Assembly (NCBI GenBank): GCA_025357635.1
Contig: JANXOV010000004.1
Span: forward strand, 111,032 to 175,031
Direction of reading: 5' to 3'
Source: Pseudomonadota bacterium
GTDB lineage: Bacteria; Pseudomonadota; Gammaproteobacteria; Steroidobacterales; Steroidobacteraceae
DNA length: 64,000 nucleotides
A model generated the notes under the pieces. It had not been told where the DNA came from. It saw only the letters and a list, made by a program, of their open reading frames with translations, and did no database searches. Below are positions 18,570 through 27,871 of this stretch, piece after piece. The first letter of the stretch is position 1. Every line of letters begins with the position of its first letter. The translations under genes and the position numbers were made by a program.

Positions 18570-19884
18570 CGCTCCTGGTGGTTGGCAATTCGGGGGCGCC
18601 GTCGTGCGGCAGGCCTGGCGCGTGCTTGTGATACGGCAGCCAGCCGTAGATTTCCGGCGAGGTCTGCGGATAGGCCAGGAAGTCTTCGTGCGTCTCCACC
18701 ACCCGGTCGGTCTTGCGGCGGGTCAGCCGCCAGATCGAGAACAGCGTGAACGGCAGGGTGAGCGCAATGACGTACACGAAGAACGCACTGGGGCTGATCA
18801 ATTGAATCGCATAGGTGCCGGTGGTCGGGCCGATGGCCGCGCCGAGCGCCCACACGAACAGCAAGGTGGAGGACAGCGACACGTAATCGGCGACGACTGC
18901 ACGGTCGTTCGCATGCGCCACGCCCACCGCATACAGACTTTCCGCCAGGCCGCCGAATACGGCGAACAGCGCGGCCAGCAGCAGCAGCGGCGTGTCGCGA
19001 TTCACCGTTACCAGCGCGGCGGCCACGCCGAGGATGCCGGCGCCGAGCCCGATGAGGGCATACAGTCGATCGACCTTGTCGGAGAAATAGCCGATGGGCC
19101 ATTGCAAAAACAAGCCGCCCAGAGATACGCACGCCATCAGCAGCACGATGTGCGATTGATCCAAGCCGATGCGTTCGCCGAACAGCGGCCCCACGGTGGT
19201 GAAGGCCGTGAGCACCAGACCGTTGAGCAGACAGGCCATGACGCTGGCCGGCGAGGTGCGAAACGCTTTCATGATCTGCAGTTCAACCCGGTGCGGCAGC
19301 ACCGGCGCGCGCACGTCGATAGCAACCATGGGCACCAGCGCCAGAATGGTTGAAATGCCGCCGATGAACAGCAGCTCTGGACCCAGCACGTTGAGGTTGT
19401 GACCGAACAACTGCCCGGCGCCGAAGAAGCAGCCATACACCAGCACATAGATGGTGAGCACGCGGCCGCGATGCTCATTCGGAACCAGCGCATTGAGCCA
19501 GCTTTCCACAATGATGGCCAGTCCGGCTGCATTCATGCCGATCAGGAAGCGCAGGCCCACCAGCACGACCATGCTGTCGGCGAAATGCAGACCGAGTATG
19601 GCGACCGCCTTCAGGCCGGCGAAGGTCGCGTAGGCGCGCTCCAGGCCCACCGGTGCGATGATCTTGTGCGCATACAGACAGGCGGTGAGAAAGCCGATGG
19701 CTTCGGCGGTGGCGATGAGACCGATGGTGCCGGCCGACATGCCCATGGCCGAGAAGCGCAGCGGCAGCAGCGAACCCAGCACTCCAGCGCCGAACATGAT
19801 CAGCGCCGTGCTGGCCAGCGGCAGCGCCACGCGCCAGGGTATGCCCGCGGCCGGCCTGGCAGCCGCGGCGGCCGCCTCGCTCAT
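18532..19884 (-). CDS. MFS transporter
   Basis: A 450-residue protein with about 12 hydrophobic segments and a cytoplasmic loop in the middle, as in the major facilitator superfamily (YcaD/UMF-type: LVGLRFLIGMNAAGLAIIVESWLNA, NEHRGRVL). That subgroup conserves a WLN...RG motif after helix 4-5. I start at the ATG at 19884, which overlaps the aminotransferase TGA by 4 bases (ATGA). Likely carries the substrate or product of the aminotransferase/hydrolase operon across the inner membrane. Confidence 0.88.
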   Translation of the reverse strand: MSEAAAAAARPAAGIPWRVALPLASTALIMFGAGVLGSLLPLRFSAMGMSAGTIGLIATAEAIGFLTACLYAHKIIAPVGLERAYATFAGLKAVAILGLHFADSMVVLVGLRFLIGMNAAGLAIIVESWLNALVPNEHRGRVLTIYVLVYGCFFGAGQLFGHNLNVLGPELLFIGGISTILALVPMVAIDVRAPVLPHRVELQIMKAFRTSPASVMACLLNGLVLTAFTTVGPLFGERIGLDQSHIVLLMACVSLGGLFLQWPIGYFSDKVDRLYALIGLGAGILGVAAALVTVNRDTPLLLLAALFAVFGGLAESLYAVGVAHANDRAVVADYVSLSSTLLFVWALGAAIGPTTGTYAIQLISPSAFFVYVIALTLPFTLFSIWRLTRRKTDRVVETHEDFLAYPQTSPEIYGWLPYHKHAPGLPHDGAPELPTTRSDDSNAAVSNRRV

Positions 19885-21014
19885 CCGATCTTGCGCTCGC
19901 GGCCGCGCGATTCGGCGGCGATGCTGCGCAGCGCGCTGAGGAAGGTGTCCACCTGCGGCTCTGTGCCGACGGTGATCCGGCACCAATTGTCAAAGGGCGG
20001 AAATCGCCGGCCGACTCGGATGTGGCGCGCCAGCATGCGCTCCTGAAACGCACCGATCGGCATGCCGGTATCGAAGAACACGAAGTTACCCTGCGCCTTG
20101 GCATACGGCATTCCCAGGCGATCCAGTTCACCGGTGATTCGCTGGCGGCTGGCGATTACGCGGCGCCGCGTATCGGTCAGGAAGGCGTGGTCGCCGAGGC
20201 TGGCGAGCGCTGCACGCATGGCGAAAATGCTCGGGGAGGCCATCCGGATATCGGTCATGGAGGCGATCATGTCGGGCTGGCCCATGGCGTAGCCGCAGCG
20301 AACCCCGGCCATGCCGTGAATCTTGGAAAAGGTTCTCAAGACCACCACGCGCTTGCCGCTGCCGATCAGGTCGGTCACCGACTTCACGGCCGGGTCATCG
20401 GCGAATTCCATATACGCTTCATCGACAATGGTGGTGACGTTGTCGGGCAGCGACTCCACGAAGCTGCGAATCGCGGCCGCGCCGATCGCCGTGCCGGTGG
20501 GATTGTTCGGATTGCACAGATAGACTGCGCGGGTCTTGTCGCTCACCGCCGCCCGCATTGCGCTTAAGTCATGACTCAGCAGCGCATCGACGGGCACATA
20601 TTTTACAGTCGCGCCCACACGCAGCGCGTAGCCGGGCAACTCCAGATACGTGGGCTCCGCGGCCACGATTTCCCCGCGCTCACGGCCGACCAGCGTGCCC
20701 AGCGCACTGAGCAGTTCACCCGACCCCGAGCCGGTGACGATGTGATCCGCGCTCAATCCCTCTTTTGCGACCAGCGCATTCTGCAGCAGTTCGATCTCCT
20801 GCTCCGGATATCGGCAGGCATGCGACACCGTGCCGTTCAAGGCAGCACGCGCCAGCGGCGAGGGGCCATAGGGATTCTCGTTCCAGCACAGCACCAGCGG
20901 CTCGGCGGCCGTCGGCGCCTTCACGGCGGCGTGGGTGGCATCGGAAAACGCCAGGCGTGGGCGGGCAACCAGTAATGCAGAAGCGGACAACAATGCACGG
21001 CGGCTCAAGTTCAT
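19881..21014 (-). CDS. Tat-exported PLP aminotransferase (histidinol-phosphate aminotransferase-like)
   Basis: 377 residues from the ATG at 21014. The N-terminus SRRALLSASALLVARPRLAF is a twin-arginine signal peptide, so the folded enzyme with its cofactor should be exported to the periplasm. Fold-type I landmarks: NENPYGPS, TGSGSGELL, NPNNPTGT, VDEAYMEF and the PLP lysine in FSKIHGMAGVRCGY, closest to HisC. Exported HisC-like enzymes are not histidine biosynthetic. First gene of an operon with MFS, cupin, hydrolase and the deacylase scrap. Confidence 0.87.
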   Translation of the reverse strand: MNLSRRALLSASALLVARPRLAFSDATHAAVKAPTAAEPLVLCWNENPYGPSPLARAALNGTVSHACRYPEQEIELLQNALVAKEGLSADHIVTGSGSGELLSALGTLVGRERGEIVAAEPTYLELPGYALRVGATVKYVPVDALLSHDLSAMRAAVSDKTRAVYLCNPNNPTGTAIGAAAIRSFVESLPDNVTTIVDEAYMEFADDPAVKSVTDLIGSGKRVVVLRTFSKIHGMAGVRCGYAMGQPDMIASMTDIRMASPSIFAMRAALASLGDHAFLTDTRRRVIASRQRITGELDRLGMPYAKAQGNFVFFDTGMPIGAFQERMLARHIRVGRRFPPFDNWCRITVGTEPQVDTFLSALRSIAAESRGRERKIG

Positions 21015-21115
21015 GGGCGATGCTCCTGTGGCGGAATTGCGCATTTTGCTCCAGATGGCGCGGGTTGAGGCAACTCCTTTGCGAGCCCGGATACTCGTGC
21101 ACACCGGGCTGAGCT

Positions 21116-22321
21116 TCAACGCGGATCAGCCATCCACTCCCAGACAGGGCGGACGTCTATCGTACCCGCTCCCGTCACGATACGGTCTCGCTGGTCAAGC
21201 GTGAGTATCAACGGGCGCCGGTTACCCGGCAATGCCGCCGCACGCAAAGCGCCTCTGACCTCCCGCTCCTGGTTATGGGCGGTGAGATTGGCGCATACCT
21301 GAACGGCAGTCGTCGGCGTAACGAAATCGCACTCCCAGGAATCCTTCTCGCCGGCATACGCGATAGACTCCCCGCGGCGACGCAACGCAAGAAACACGGC
21401 ATTCTCCAGGCGGTGACCCAAATCGGAGGTCAGCTGAGGAGAGTTTGCGCGTCGCAGGCCATTGTCGACGGCGTAGTATTTGTTCGGCGTCACAATGCGC
21501 TTTTTGAATGACACGCTGAATTTCGGCACCGCAAACAACACATATGCGTCAGCCAGATACTCCAGGTAACGTGAGGTCTGCTGAACCGTCGGGATTGCCA
21601 GCGATTTCGTCAAGGTTTGCATCGAAACGGGCTGGCCCGTGTTGGCGAAAAGGTATAGCGCGAGATTCATGACGTGCCGGGTTTCGCGCAGCTTGCGCCG
21701 CACCGCGATATCGCGCTGCACGATGTCGCGCAGCAGCTCCTGCAAAATCGCCGGGTTCCCTTCGCGCAAGTAAGCCGGAAAGCCGCCCTCATCGAGATAC
21801 GAGCGTAATGAGTCCGCTCCTGGCTTGCAATTCCGGTACTCGAGATACTCCGCGTAACTGAACGGGAAGACCTCGAAAGACAAGTGGCGCCCGGTGAGTT
21901 TGGATCCCAACTCCCGGCCCAGCAAGGATGCATTGGATCCGGTGACGCAAACCGTCCGGCCGCGGTCGAGCAGCGTGCGCACCAGACGCTGCCAGCCCTG
22001 GATCTCCTGCACTTCATCGAGAAAAACAGCCGCGGACTTTGGAACCAGCGAGTCGATGAGCGCCAGCAGAGTGGGGAAGTCCTGCGCCGACATGCCGAAA
22101 AGCCGCGTATCCTCCAGGTTGCAATAAAAGGGTCTGCTCCGCGACTTCATCAGCTGCGCTTGCAATGTGCTCTTGCCGGCGCGGCGCACGCCGGTCAGCA
22201 CCAGCGCGTGAGTCGAGCGCCTGGGCAGCACCTTCGCGATCGTTCGCCGCACCTCCGGCGCTGGAACGCCGGCCGGCTGCTGCTTCCGCAGGATCTCTTG
22301 GAGTGTATTTTGTAATATCAC
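21116..22321 (-). CDS. DUF4143 AAA-family ATPase
   Basis: A 401-residue ATPase with Walker A GVRRAGKST (about residues 43-51), Walker B VFLDEVQEIQGW and sensor VTGSNASLL, then the C-terminal DUF4143 region with its restriction-enzyme-like core (FLALRRRGESIAYAGEKDSWECDFV, and VQVC). This family is widespread in bacteria and archaea with no settled role; it behaves like an accessory, stand-alone gene. Its start codon lies inside an AT-rich palindrome. Confidence 0.85.
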   Translation of the reverse strand: MILQNTLQEILRKQQPAGVPAPEVRRTIAKVLPRRSTHALVLTGVRRAGKSTLQAQLMKSRSRPFYCNLEDTRLFGMSAQDFPTLLALIDSLVPKSAAVFLDEVQEIQGWQRLVRTLLDRGRTVCVTGSNASLLGRELGSKLTGRHLSFEVFPFSYAEYLEYRNCKPGADSLRSYLDEGGFPAYLREGNPAILQELLRDIVQRDIAVRRKLRETRHVMNLALYLFANTGQPVSMQTLTKSLAIPTVQQTSRYLEYLADAYVLFAVPKFSVSFKKRIVTPNKYYAVDNGLRRANSPQLTSDLGHRLENAVFLALRRRGESIAYAGEKDSWECDFVTPTTAVQVCANLTAHNQEREVRGALRAAALPGNRRPLILTLDQRDRIVTGAGTIDVRPVWEWMADPR

Positions 22322-22345
22322 ACTATTATTATATCGTAAAATACA
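22304..22345. promoter_or_regulatory. AT-rich palindrome spanning the ATPase start codon
   Basis: TGTATTTTGTAATAT (22304-22318) faces ATATCGTAAAATACA (22331-22345) with 12 bases between; 8 outer and 4 inner base pairs match. The ATG of the DUF4143 ATPase (22319-22321) falls in the spacer. A repressor binding here, or an mRNA hairpin, would block translation. Distinctly AT-rich against the GC-rich surroundings. Confidence 0.45.
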
Positions 22346-22379
22346 GTAAAGATGCCAATAGTCATGACCAATGCTGCAT

Positions 22380-24722
22380 TCAAGGCCTCGCCAGCAGATC
22401 GAACGATGCGTGCAGCCCGGAATCCGACGACGGTCCTACCCACAGATCGAACGATCCCGGCTCGGCTGTGCGCCGCTGGTCGGCGTCGACGAACTCCAGG
22501 TCCGCGCTCGCGAGCGTAAAGGTCAACTCGGCGGACTGCCCGGCGGCAACCGGCACGGACTTGAACGCCTTCAATTCACGGACAGGGCGAGTCTGGCTTG
22601 CGACCCTATCGTGGATATACAGCTGCACGACCTCGGTGCCGTTGCGCCGACCCCGGTTGGTGAGGCGCACTTTCACCTTCAGCGTCTCGTTCCAGCCCAG
22701 CGCGGTGGTGCTCACTGCGATCGACTCGTACTTGAACGCCGAATAACCCAGGCCGAACCCGAAGGGATACAGGGCCTGGTTCGCGGTGGTTCGATAGCGC
22801 GCCTTAAATGACTGCGGCTCGCCGGGGCTCGCCGGCCGCCCCGTGCTCTTGTGATTGTAGAAGAAGGGCTCCTGTCCCGAGTCAATCGGAAAACTGACGG
22901 CCAGCCGCGCGGACGGGTTGCTGTCGCCAAACAGCACGTCAGCGACGGCATTGCCGGACTGCGAGCCCAGGAACCAGGTTTCCACGATGGCGCGCGCATC
23001 GCGTACCGCGCCACGCAGCGCCAGCGCGCGGCCGTTGCGCAGCAGCACCACCACCGGCGTGCCGGTGGCGGCCACCGCTTCGGCCAGCGCCTGCTGCGGA
23101 TCCGGAATCACGATCTGCGTGCGCGACTGCGCCTCGCCCGACATGCCCTGCGACTCACCGATGGCGAGCAGAACCACGTCCGCCTGCCTGGCCGCCGCCA
23201 CCGCCGCGTCGATTCCGCCGGTTACCGACTGCTCGATGCCGCTGCCGCGCACGACGTTGAGTAGCGCCGGATTTTTCATGGCCGACTTCAAACCCTGCGT
23301 CAGATCCACCGCGCGCGCTTCATCGCCGAAGATCGACCAGGTTCCGAACAGATTCTTGCGGTCCGCGCCGAACGGACCGATCAGCGCGATGCGCAGGCCC
23401 GACTTGGGAAGCGGCAGCAGATTGCCCTGATTCTTCAGCAGCACGATGGAACGCTGCGCCGCCTCGCGCGCCAGGGCGGTGATGGCCGGCGTGGCGACTT
23501 CCCGGCGCTCACGCTGCGCATCCATCACTGCATAAGGATTGGCGAACAGCCCCAGCGCCTTCTTCACGGCAAGCACACGGCGCACCGCCTCATCCAGCCG
23601 CTGCATCGGCACCGCGCCGGCGGCGACCAACGCGGGCAGATACTTCATGTAAAGACCGCTTTGCATGCTCATGTCCACGCCGGCGAGAAAGGCCCGCCGC
23701 GCGGCATCGCGGGCATCCGAGGCGAATCCGTGCGCAATCAGTTCCTCGTCGGCGGTGTAGTCGGAGACGACGAAGCCCTTGAAATGCCAGGCATCGCGCA
23801 GCACCGTGTTGAGCAGATACGGGTTGGCGGATGCCGGCACGCCGTTCACCTCGTTGAACGCGCTCATCGTCGACAGTGCGCCCGCATCGAAAGCCGCCTT
23901 GAACGGTGGCAGATGCGTCTCCCACAGCGTCTGCAGCGAGACGTCCACGGCTCCGTACTCCATGCCGGCGGCCACCGCGCCATACGCGGCGTAATGCTTC
24001 GGCGTGGCCAGCATCGAATCGCGCGCCGCCAGATCGCTGCCCTGAAAGCCGCGCACGCGCGCCGCCGCGAATACACTGCCCAGATACACGTCCTCGCCCG
24101 CCCCTTCCGAAACCCGCCCCCATCGCTGATCGCGCGCGACGTCCACCATGGGCGCGAACGTCCACTGCAGTCCCGAGGCTGTGGCCTCGATGGCCGCGGC
24201 GCGCGCCGTGCGCCGCGCAAGCTCCGGATCGAAGCTGCCGGCTTCGGCCAGCGGTATCGGGAACACGGTGCGCAGCCCATGAATGACATCGGCTGCAAAC
24301 AACAGCGGGATCCCCAGCCGCGATTGCTCGACCGCCACTTGCTGCAGTTCGTGCGCGCTGGCCGCGCCAATGCCCTGGAACAGGCCAGTGACGCGCCCGG
24401 CGCGGATCTGCTCCCGCAGCGCCTGCGCCGCCATGACGCGCACCTGGGGATTCGCGGTCTTGTCTGCGGCCCGGATGGCATCGCTGAACAGTGTCAGCTG
24501 GCCGGCTTTCTCTTCGACGCTCATGCGCGCGAGCAGGGATTCTATCTGCGGATCCGGCGCAGCCGGCGGCGGGTTCTGCGGCTGGGACAAACCCGTTCCC
24601 GCAAACAACAACAAGGCAGCGGCGGCGACGCTGTGCGCCGGCCTGATCCGCAGGCCACTGCCTGCAGAGTTTGGAAGGTTCACGATTGAATGCGGGAATG
24701 CCATCGGAATGTAGAGTGTCAT
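22380..24722 (-). CDS. bglX: Glycoside hydrolase family 3 beta-glucosidase
   Basis: A 780-residue exported enzyme. A hydrophobic signal (VAAAALLLFAGTGL) follows an N-terminal extension, so translation may begin at Met7. The GH3 barrel has GIPLLFAADVIHGL, FAPMVDVARD and the nucleophile aspartate in GFVVSDYTADEELI; the second sandwich domain follows, then a fibronectin-III-like domain (about 660-770). Closest to BglX-type periplasmic beta-glucosidases cleaving terminal beta-glucosides. Divergent from the M3 peptidase, 54 bp apart. The symbol is by family resemblance. Confidence 0.88.
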   Translation of the reverse strand: MTLYIPMAFPHSIVNLPNSAGSGLRIRPAHSVAAAALLLFAGTGLSQPQNPPPAAPDPQIESLLARMSVEEKAGQLTLFSDAIRAADKTANPQVRVMAAQALREQIRAGRVTGLFQGIGAASAHELQQVAVEQSRLGIPLLFAADVIHGLRTVFPIPLAEAGSFDPELARRTARAAAIEATASGLQWTFAPMVDVARDQRWGRVSEGAGEDVYLGSVFAAARVRGFQGSDLAARDSMLATPKHYAAYGAVAAGMEYGAVDVSLQTLWETHLPPFKAAFDAGALSTMSAFNEVNGVPASANPYLLNTVLRDAWHFKGFVVSDYTADEELIAHGFASDARDAARRAFLAGVDMSMQSGLYMKYLPALVAAGAVPMQRLDEAVRRVLAVKKALGLFANPYAVMDAQRERREVATPAITALAREAAQRSIVLLKNQGNLLPLPKSGLRIALIGPFGADRKNLFGTWSIFGDEARAVDLTQGLKSAMKNPALLNVVRGSGIEQSVTGGIDAAVAAARQADVVLLAIGESQGMSGEAQSRTQIVIPDPQQALAEAVAATGTPVVVLLRNGRALALRGAVRDARAIVETWFLGSQSGNAVADVLFGDSNPSARLAVSFPIDSGQEPFFYNHKSTGRPASPGEPQSFKARYRTTANQALYPFGFGLGYSAFKYESIAVSTTALGWNETLKVKVRLTNRGRRNGTEVVQLYIHDRVASQTRPVRELKAFKSVPVAAGQSAELTFTLASADLEFVDADQRRTAEPGSFDLWVGPSSDSGLHASFDLLARP

Positions 24723-24776
24723 AGCGCACTGGAATCAGGTAGTTTTGCGTCAAACAAATAGCAGGGAGTACGCCTC

Positions 24777-26804
24777 GTGACAATCACTCGCTATACGCTC
24801 ATCGCCTTGATCATCGGCATGACGGCAACGGCACATGCGCAGCAGTTTCCAGCATCACAGCCCTCAATCTGGGCGCAACGGCCGGACGCAAAAGCGTTCG
24901 AGTCGGCCGAGAACGTGCGCATCGATACCGCCAGGCAGCTGGTTGCGAAGCTCAAAAACCAGCGAGGGTCGCGTACCCTGAGCAACACGCTGGCCCCGTT
25001 CGACGAGGCAATGCAGCAGCTCAACGCCGCCTTGTACTTCTCCACGCTGATGGAAGCCGTGCACCCGGAGGCGGCGTTCCGTGACCGCGCCACGGCCATG
25101 ACCCGGCGCGTGAACGAAGTGCGCACGGCCTTGACGCTCGATCAGGATTTGTACAAGGCGCTGTCGGCATTGGATGTTACGCGCGCCGATGCGCCCACCC
25201 GCCACTATGTCAACCGGCAACTGCTGCAGCTCCGGCTTGCCGGCGTCGACAAGGACGATGCGACGCGCAATCGCCTCAAGGTGCTCAACGATCAGCTCAC
25301 CGAACAGCAATCCAAGTTCGAGCGCAACATCAGCGACGGTCAACTCTCAGTCAGCGTGACCGACCCGCATGAGCTGGACGGTCTGCCGCAGGACTACCTC
25401 GACAAACATCAACCCGACAAGGGCGGCGCGATCAAGATCACGACCGACTATCCCGATGTTTTTCCGGTGCTGCAGTTCGCCCGGAGCGATGCGCTGCGCA
25501 AGCGGCTGTACCTGGCGTTCAATGCGCGCGCTTACCCTGCCAATCGCGATGTGCTGATGAACATGATCGCGGTGCGGCATGAAATCGCGACGCTGCTGGG
25601 TTACTCCTCGTGGGCCGACTACAACGCCGTGGACACGATGATTGGTTCCGGCGCGAACATTGCGCAATTCATCCGGCAGATCGATGAGGCGACACGACCC
25701 GGCGCCGAGCGTGAGTTTCAGATGGTGCTGGCCGAGAAGCGCAAGATCGACCCCGCGGCCACCCAGGTCGGGGACTATGAGCGCAGCTACTTCCAGGAAC
25801 AGCTTCGCCGCGGCAAGTACGACTTCGACTCGCAATCGGTGCGCCCCTACTTTCCCTACAGACGCGTGCAACAGGGCATCCTCGACACGGCGAGCGCGCT
25901 GTTTCACGTCAGCTTCCGGCAGGAACTCAATGCCCCCGCGTGGGATGCGTCGGTGCAGACCTGGGACGTCATCGACAGGGGCGCAGTGATCGGCCGTTTC
26001 TATCTGGACATGCATCCGCGCACCGGCAAGTTCAGTCATGCGGAAATGATCCAGGTGCTCGACGGCATCCGCGGCAAGCAGCTTCCCGAGGCCGCGCTGG
26101 TGTGTAACTTTCCCGTGCCGAGCGCCTCCGACGAGGCCTTGATGAGCTATGACGATACCGCGGCCTTCTTCCATGAGTTCGGCCATCTGATGCATTGGAT
26201 TCTCGGCGGGCAGCAGCGCTGGGCGGGCATCAGCGGCATCACCATGGAGTGGGATTTCGTCGAAGCGCCTTCACAGATGCTGGAAGAAATGATGCGCAGC
26301 CCCGCGGTTCTGTCGAGTTTCGCGCGGCACTATCAGACCGGCGCGGCCATTCCCGCCGAGCTCGTGAGCCGGATGAATCGCGCTTCCGCATTCGGACGCG
26401 CCACATTCATCGCCCGGCAGAATCTGTTCTCGGCGATATCCTATGACGTCTACAAAGACAAGCCGCAGGCCATCGACCCGGACGCAATCACCGCAACGAA
26501 CGAGAAGCGGTACAGTTTGTACACGCCGATGCCTGGAACGCATACGTACGCCTCGTTCGGGCACCTGGGCAATTATTCATCGGCCTATTACACATACATG
26601 TGGGACAAGGCGATCGCACTGGATTTCTTCTCGCAATTCGATGCTGCGAACCCACTGAGTGGGGATACGTCCTTGCGATATCGCCGGGTCGTGCTGGAGC
26701 CGGGCGGATCGGTGTCGGCCAATGATCTGGTGAAAAACTTCCTCGGCCGCGCGCAGAATCTGCAGGCGCTGCAGCGGTGGATCGGGGAGCAGTTCGCGCA
26801 GTGA
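24777..26804 (+). CDS. Exported M3 family metallopeptidase (Dcp/oligopeptidase-like)
   Basis: 675 residues from a GTG preceded by GCAGGGAG. A signal peptide (about 1-21, ending AHAQ) implies a periplasmic enzyme. The zinc motif HEFGHLMH (466-473) and the downstream EWDFVEAPSQMLEE glutamate define family M3, which cuts short peptides; the exported form resembles peptidyl-dipeptidase Dcp. Convergent with the thioesterase gene with no gap (26804/26805). Confidence 0.9.
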   Translation: MTITRYTLIALIIGMTATAHAQQFPASQPSIWAQRPDAKAFESAENVRIDTARQLVAKLKNQRGSRTLSNTLAPFDEAMQQLNAALYFSTLMEAVHPEAAFRDRATAMTRRVNEVRTALTLDQDLYKALSALDVTRADAPTRHYVNRQLLQLRLAGVDKDDATRNRLKVLNDQLTEQQSKFERNISDGQLSVSVTDPHELDGLPQDYLDKHQPDKGGAIKITTDYPDVFPVLQFARSDALRKRLYLAFNARAYPANRDVLMNMIAVRHEIATLLGYSSWADYNAVDTMIGSGANIAQFIRQIDEATRPGAEREFQMVLAEKRKIDPAATQVGDYERSYFQEQLRRGKYDFDSQSVRPYFPYRRVQQGILDTASALFHVSFRQELNAPAWDASVQTWDVIDRGAVIGRFYLDMHPRTGKFSHAEMIQVLDGIRGKQLPEAALVCNFPVPSASDEALMSYDDTAAFFHEFGHLMHWILGGQQRWAGISGITMEWDFVEAPSQMLEEMMRSPAVLSSFARHYQTGAAIPAELVSRMNRASAFGRATFIARQNLFSAISYDVYKDKPQAIDPDAITATNEKRYSLYTPMPGTHTYASFGHLGNYSSAYYTYMWDKAIALDFFSQFDAANPLSGDTSLRYRRVVLEPGGSVSANDLVKNFLGRAQNLQALQRWIGEQFAQ

Positions 26805-27317
26805 TCACAGCGGCGCGAGCGAAGCCGCCGCGCTTACCACCGCATCGAGTGGCACGTAGCGCTCGCGAAACTCCGGCGGCCATCGCGAGGGACGGCCGCT
26901 CGACAGCTCGATGCAGGCGTATTGAACGTCGGCGCGGGCAAGCGTCGCGCCATCCGACTCGCGCCGCACCTGAAAACGCCGCCCCACTCTGAGCTTGCCA
27001 TCGCCGGGCAGCAGCCACGTCGCCACGCGAATCGCATCGCCCAGCAAGGCGGGGCGCAGGTAGGCGATCACGCTGCGCAGCACCGCCATGCCCCGGTCCA
27101 GCTGCAGACATTTCTCAATCGGCAGACCCAGCGCCGCGGAATGCTCCCAGGCGGCGCGGTCGAACCAGGTCATGTAGACCGCGTTGTTGACATGCTCGTA
27201 GGCGTCGATGTCGGCCGCCGCGACAGCGATGGCCGCAAGAAAGGGTTCTGGTAAATCCCATTCCGGAGACAACTGCTGATTGAAAATACAAATCTCCACG
27301 AAATGCCAGCCATCCAA
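26805..27317 (-). CDS. Acyl-CoA thioesterase (4HBT hotdog)
   Basis: A 170-residue protein with the 4-hydroxybenzoyl-CoA thioesterase signature DIDAYEHVNNAVYMTWFDRAAW, including the catalytic Asp/Asn region, then the hotdog strands and VQYACIEL. It would hydrolyse acyl-CoA esters in the cytosol. The ATG at 27317 fits; the first 25 residues precede the domain. Divergent from the DUF6883 gene. Confidence 0.83.
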   Translation of the reverse strand: MDGWHFVEICIFNQQLSPEWDLPEPFLAAIAVAAADIDAYEHVNNAVYMTWFDRAAWEHSAALGLPIEKCLQLDRGMAVLRSVIAYLRPALLGDAIRVATWLLPGDGKLRVGRRFQVRRESDGATLARADVQYACIELSSGRPSRWPPEFRERYVPLDAVVSAAASLAPL

Positions 27318-27344
27318 CTCAAGGGCGCAACATATTCTAACCTG

Positions 27345-27641
27345 ATGAAATTACCACTGGGGGAGAATGCCTTTGTTGAGCAAGCCAAGGCGCGATTCTT
27401 TATCGGCCTGGGCTTTCGTCCCACGCAATGGAATCTGCTTGCCGAAGCACTGTGCGCGGTAGGAACTACCAACGACGTTTCTTCTAGCGTAAAGTCAACG
27501 CACGGAACGCGATATGTCGTCGACGGACTTTTGGAGACATCTGGTGGCCGGTCACCGAAGGTAAGAACGGTCTGGATACTTGAACCGGACGGCGTGGGCC
27601 CCAGACTCGTCACGGCCTACCCAGTGGAGATGCGCGAATGA
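27345..27641 (+). CDS. DUF6883 domain protein
   Basis: 98 residues from the ATG at 27345 (MKLPLGENAFVEQAKARFF), the usual DUF6883 beginning; an ATG at 27303 is less family-like and would overlap the divergent gene. It ends PRLVTAYPVE, also typical. Function unknown. It overlaps the next gene by 4 bases (ATGA). DUF6883 genes are, as far as I recall, often next to a DUF4926 gene and often attached to polymorphic toxins, which suggests a two-part toxin/immunity or toxin-antitoxin relationship. Confidence 0.7.
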   Translation: MKLPLGENAFVEQAKARFFIGLGFRPTQWNLLAEALCAVGTTNDVSSSVKSTHGTRYVVDGLLETSGGRSPKVRTVWILEPDGVGPRLVTAYPVEMRE

Positions 27642-27868
27642 GCGAAATCGAAGAACATCAGCGCGTAGTGCTTACGATCGACCTCCCTGCCGAAAAACTC
27701 ACGGTCGGCGATATTGGCACCGTCATTCACATATACAACGGCGGGAAGGGATTTGAAGTTGAGTTCTCCACGCTCACAGGCGAAACAGTCGCTATCGTTT
27801 CACTGGAAAGGAGTCAACTCCGGAACGTTGACCACCGGGACGTGGCGCACGCGCGTCGCGTTGCGTGA
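27638..27868 (+). CDS. DUF4926 domain protein
   Basis: A 76-residue all-beta protein with LTVGDIGTVIHIYNGGKGFEVEF, the characteristic DUF4926 pattern (resembling an SH3-like barrel) and the conserved Glu. Starts at an ATGA overlap with the DUF6883 gene, so the pair is co-translated. Ends 3 bases before the peptidase GTG, so it may share the transcript with it, but a functional tie is doubtful. Confidence 0.75.
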   Translation: MSEIEEHQRVVLTIDLPAEKLTVGDIGTVIHIYNGGKGFEVEFSTLTGETVAIVSLERSQLRNVDHRDVAHARRVA

Positions 27869-27871
27869 GCC

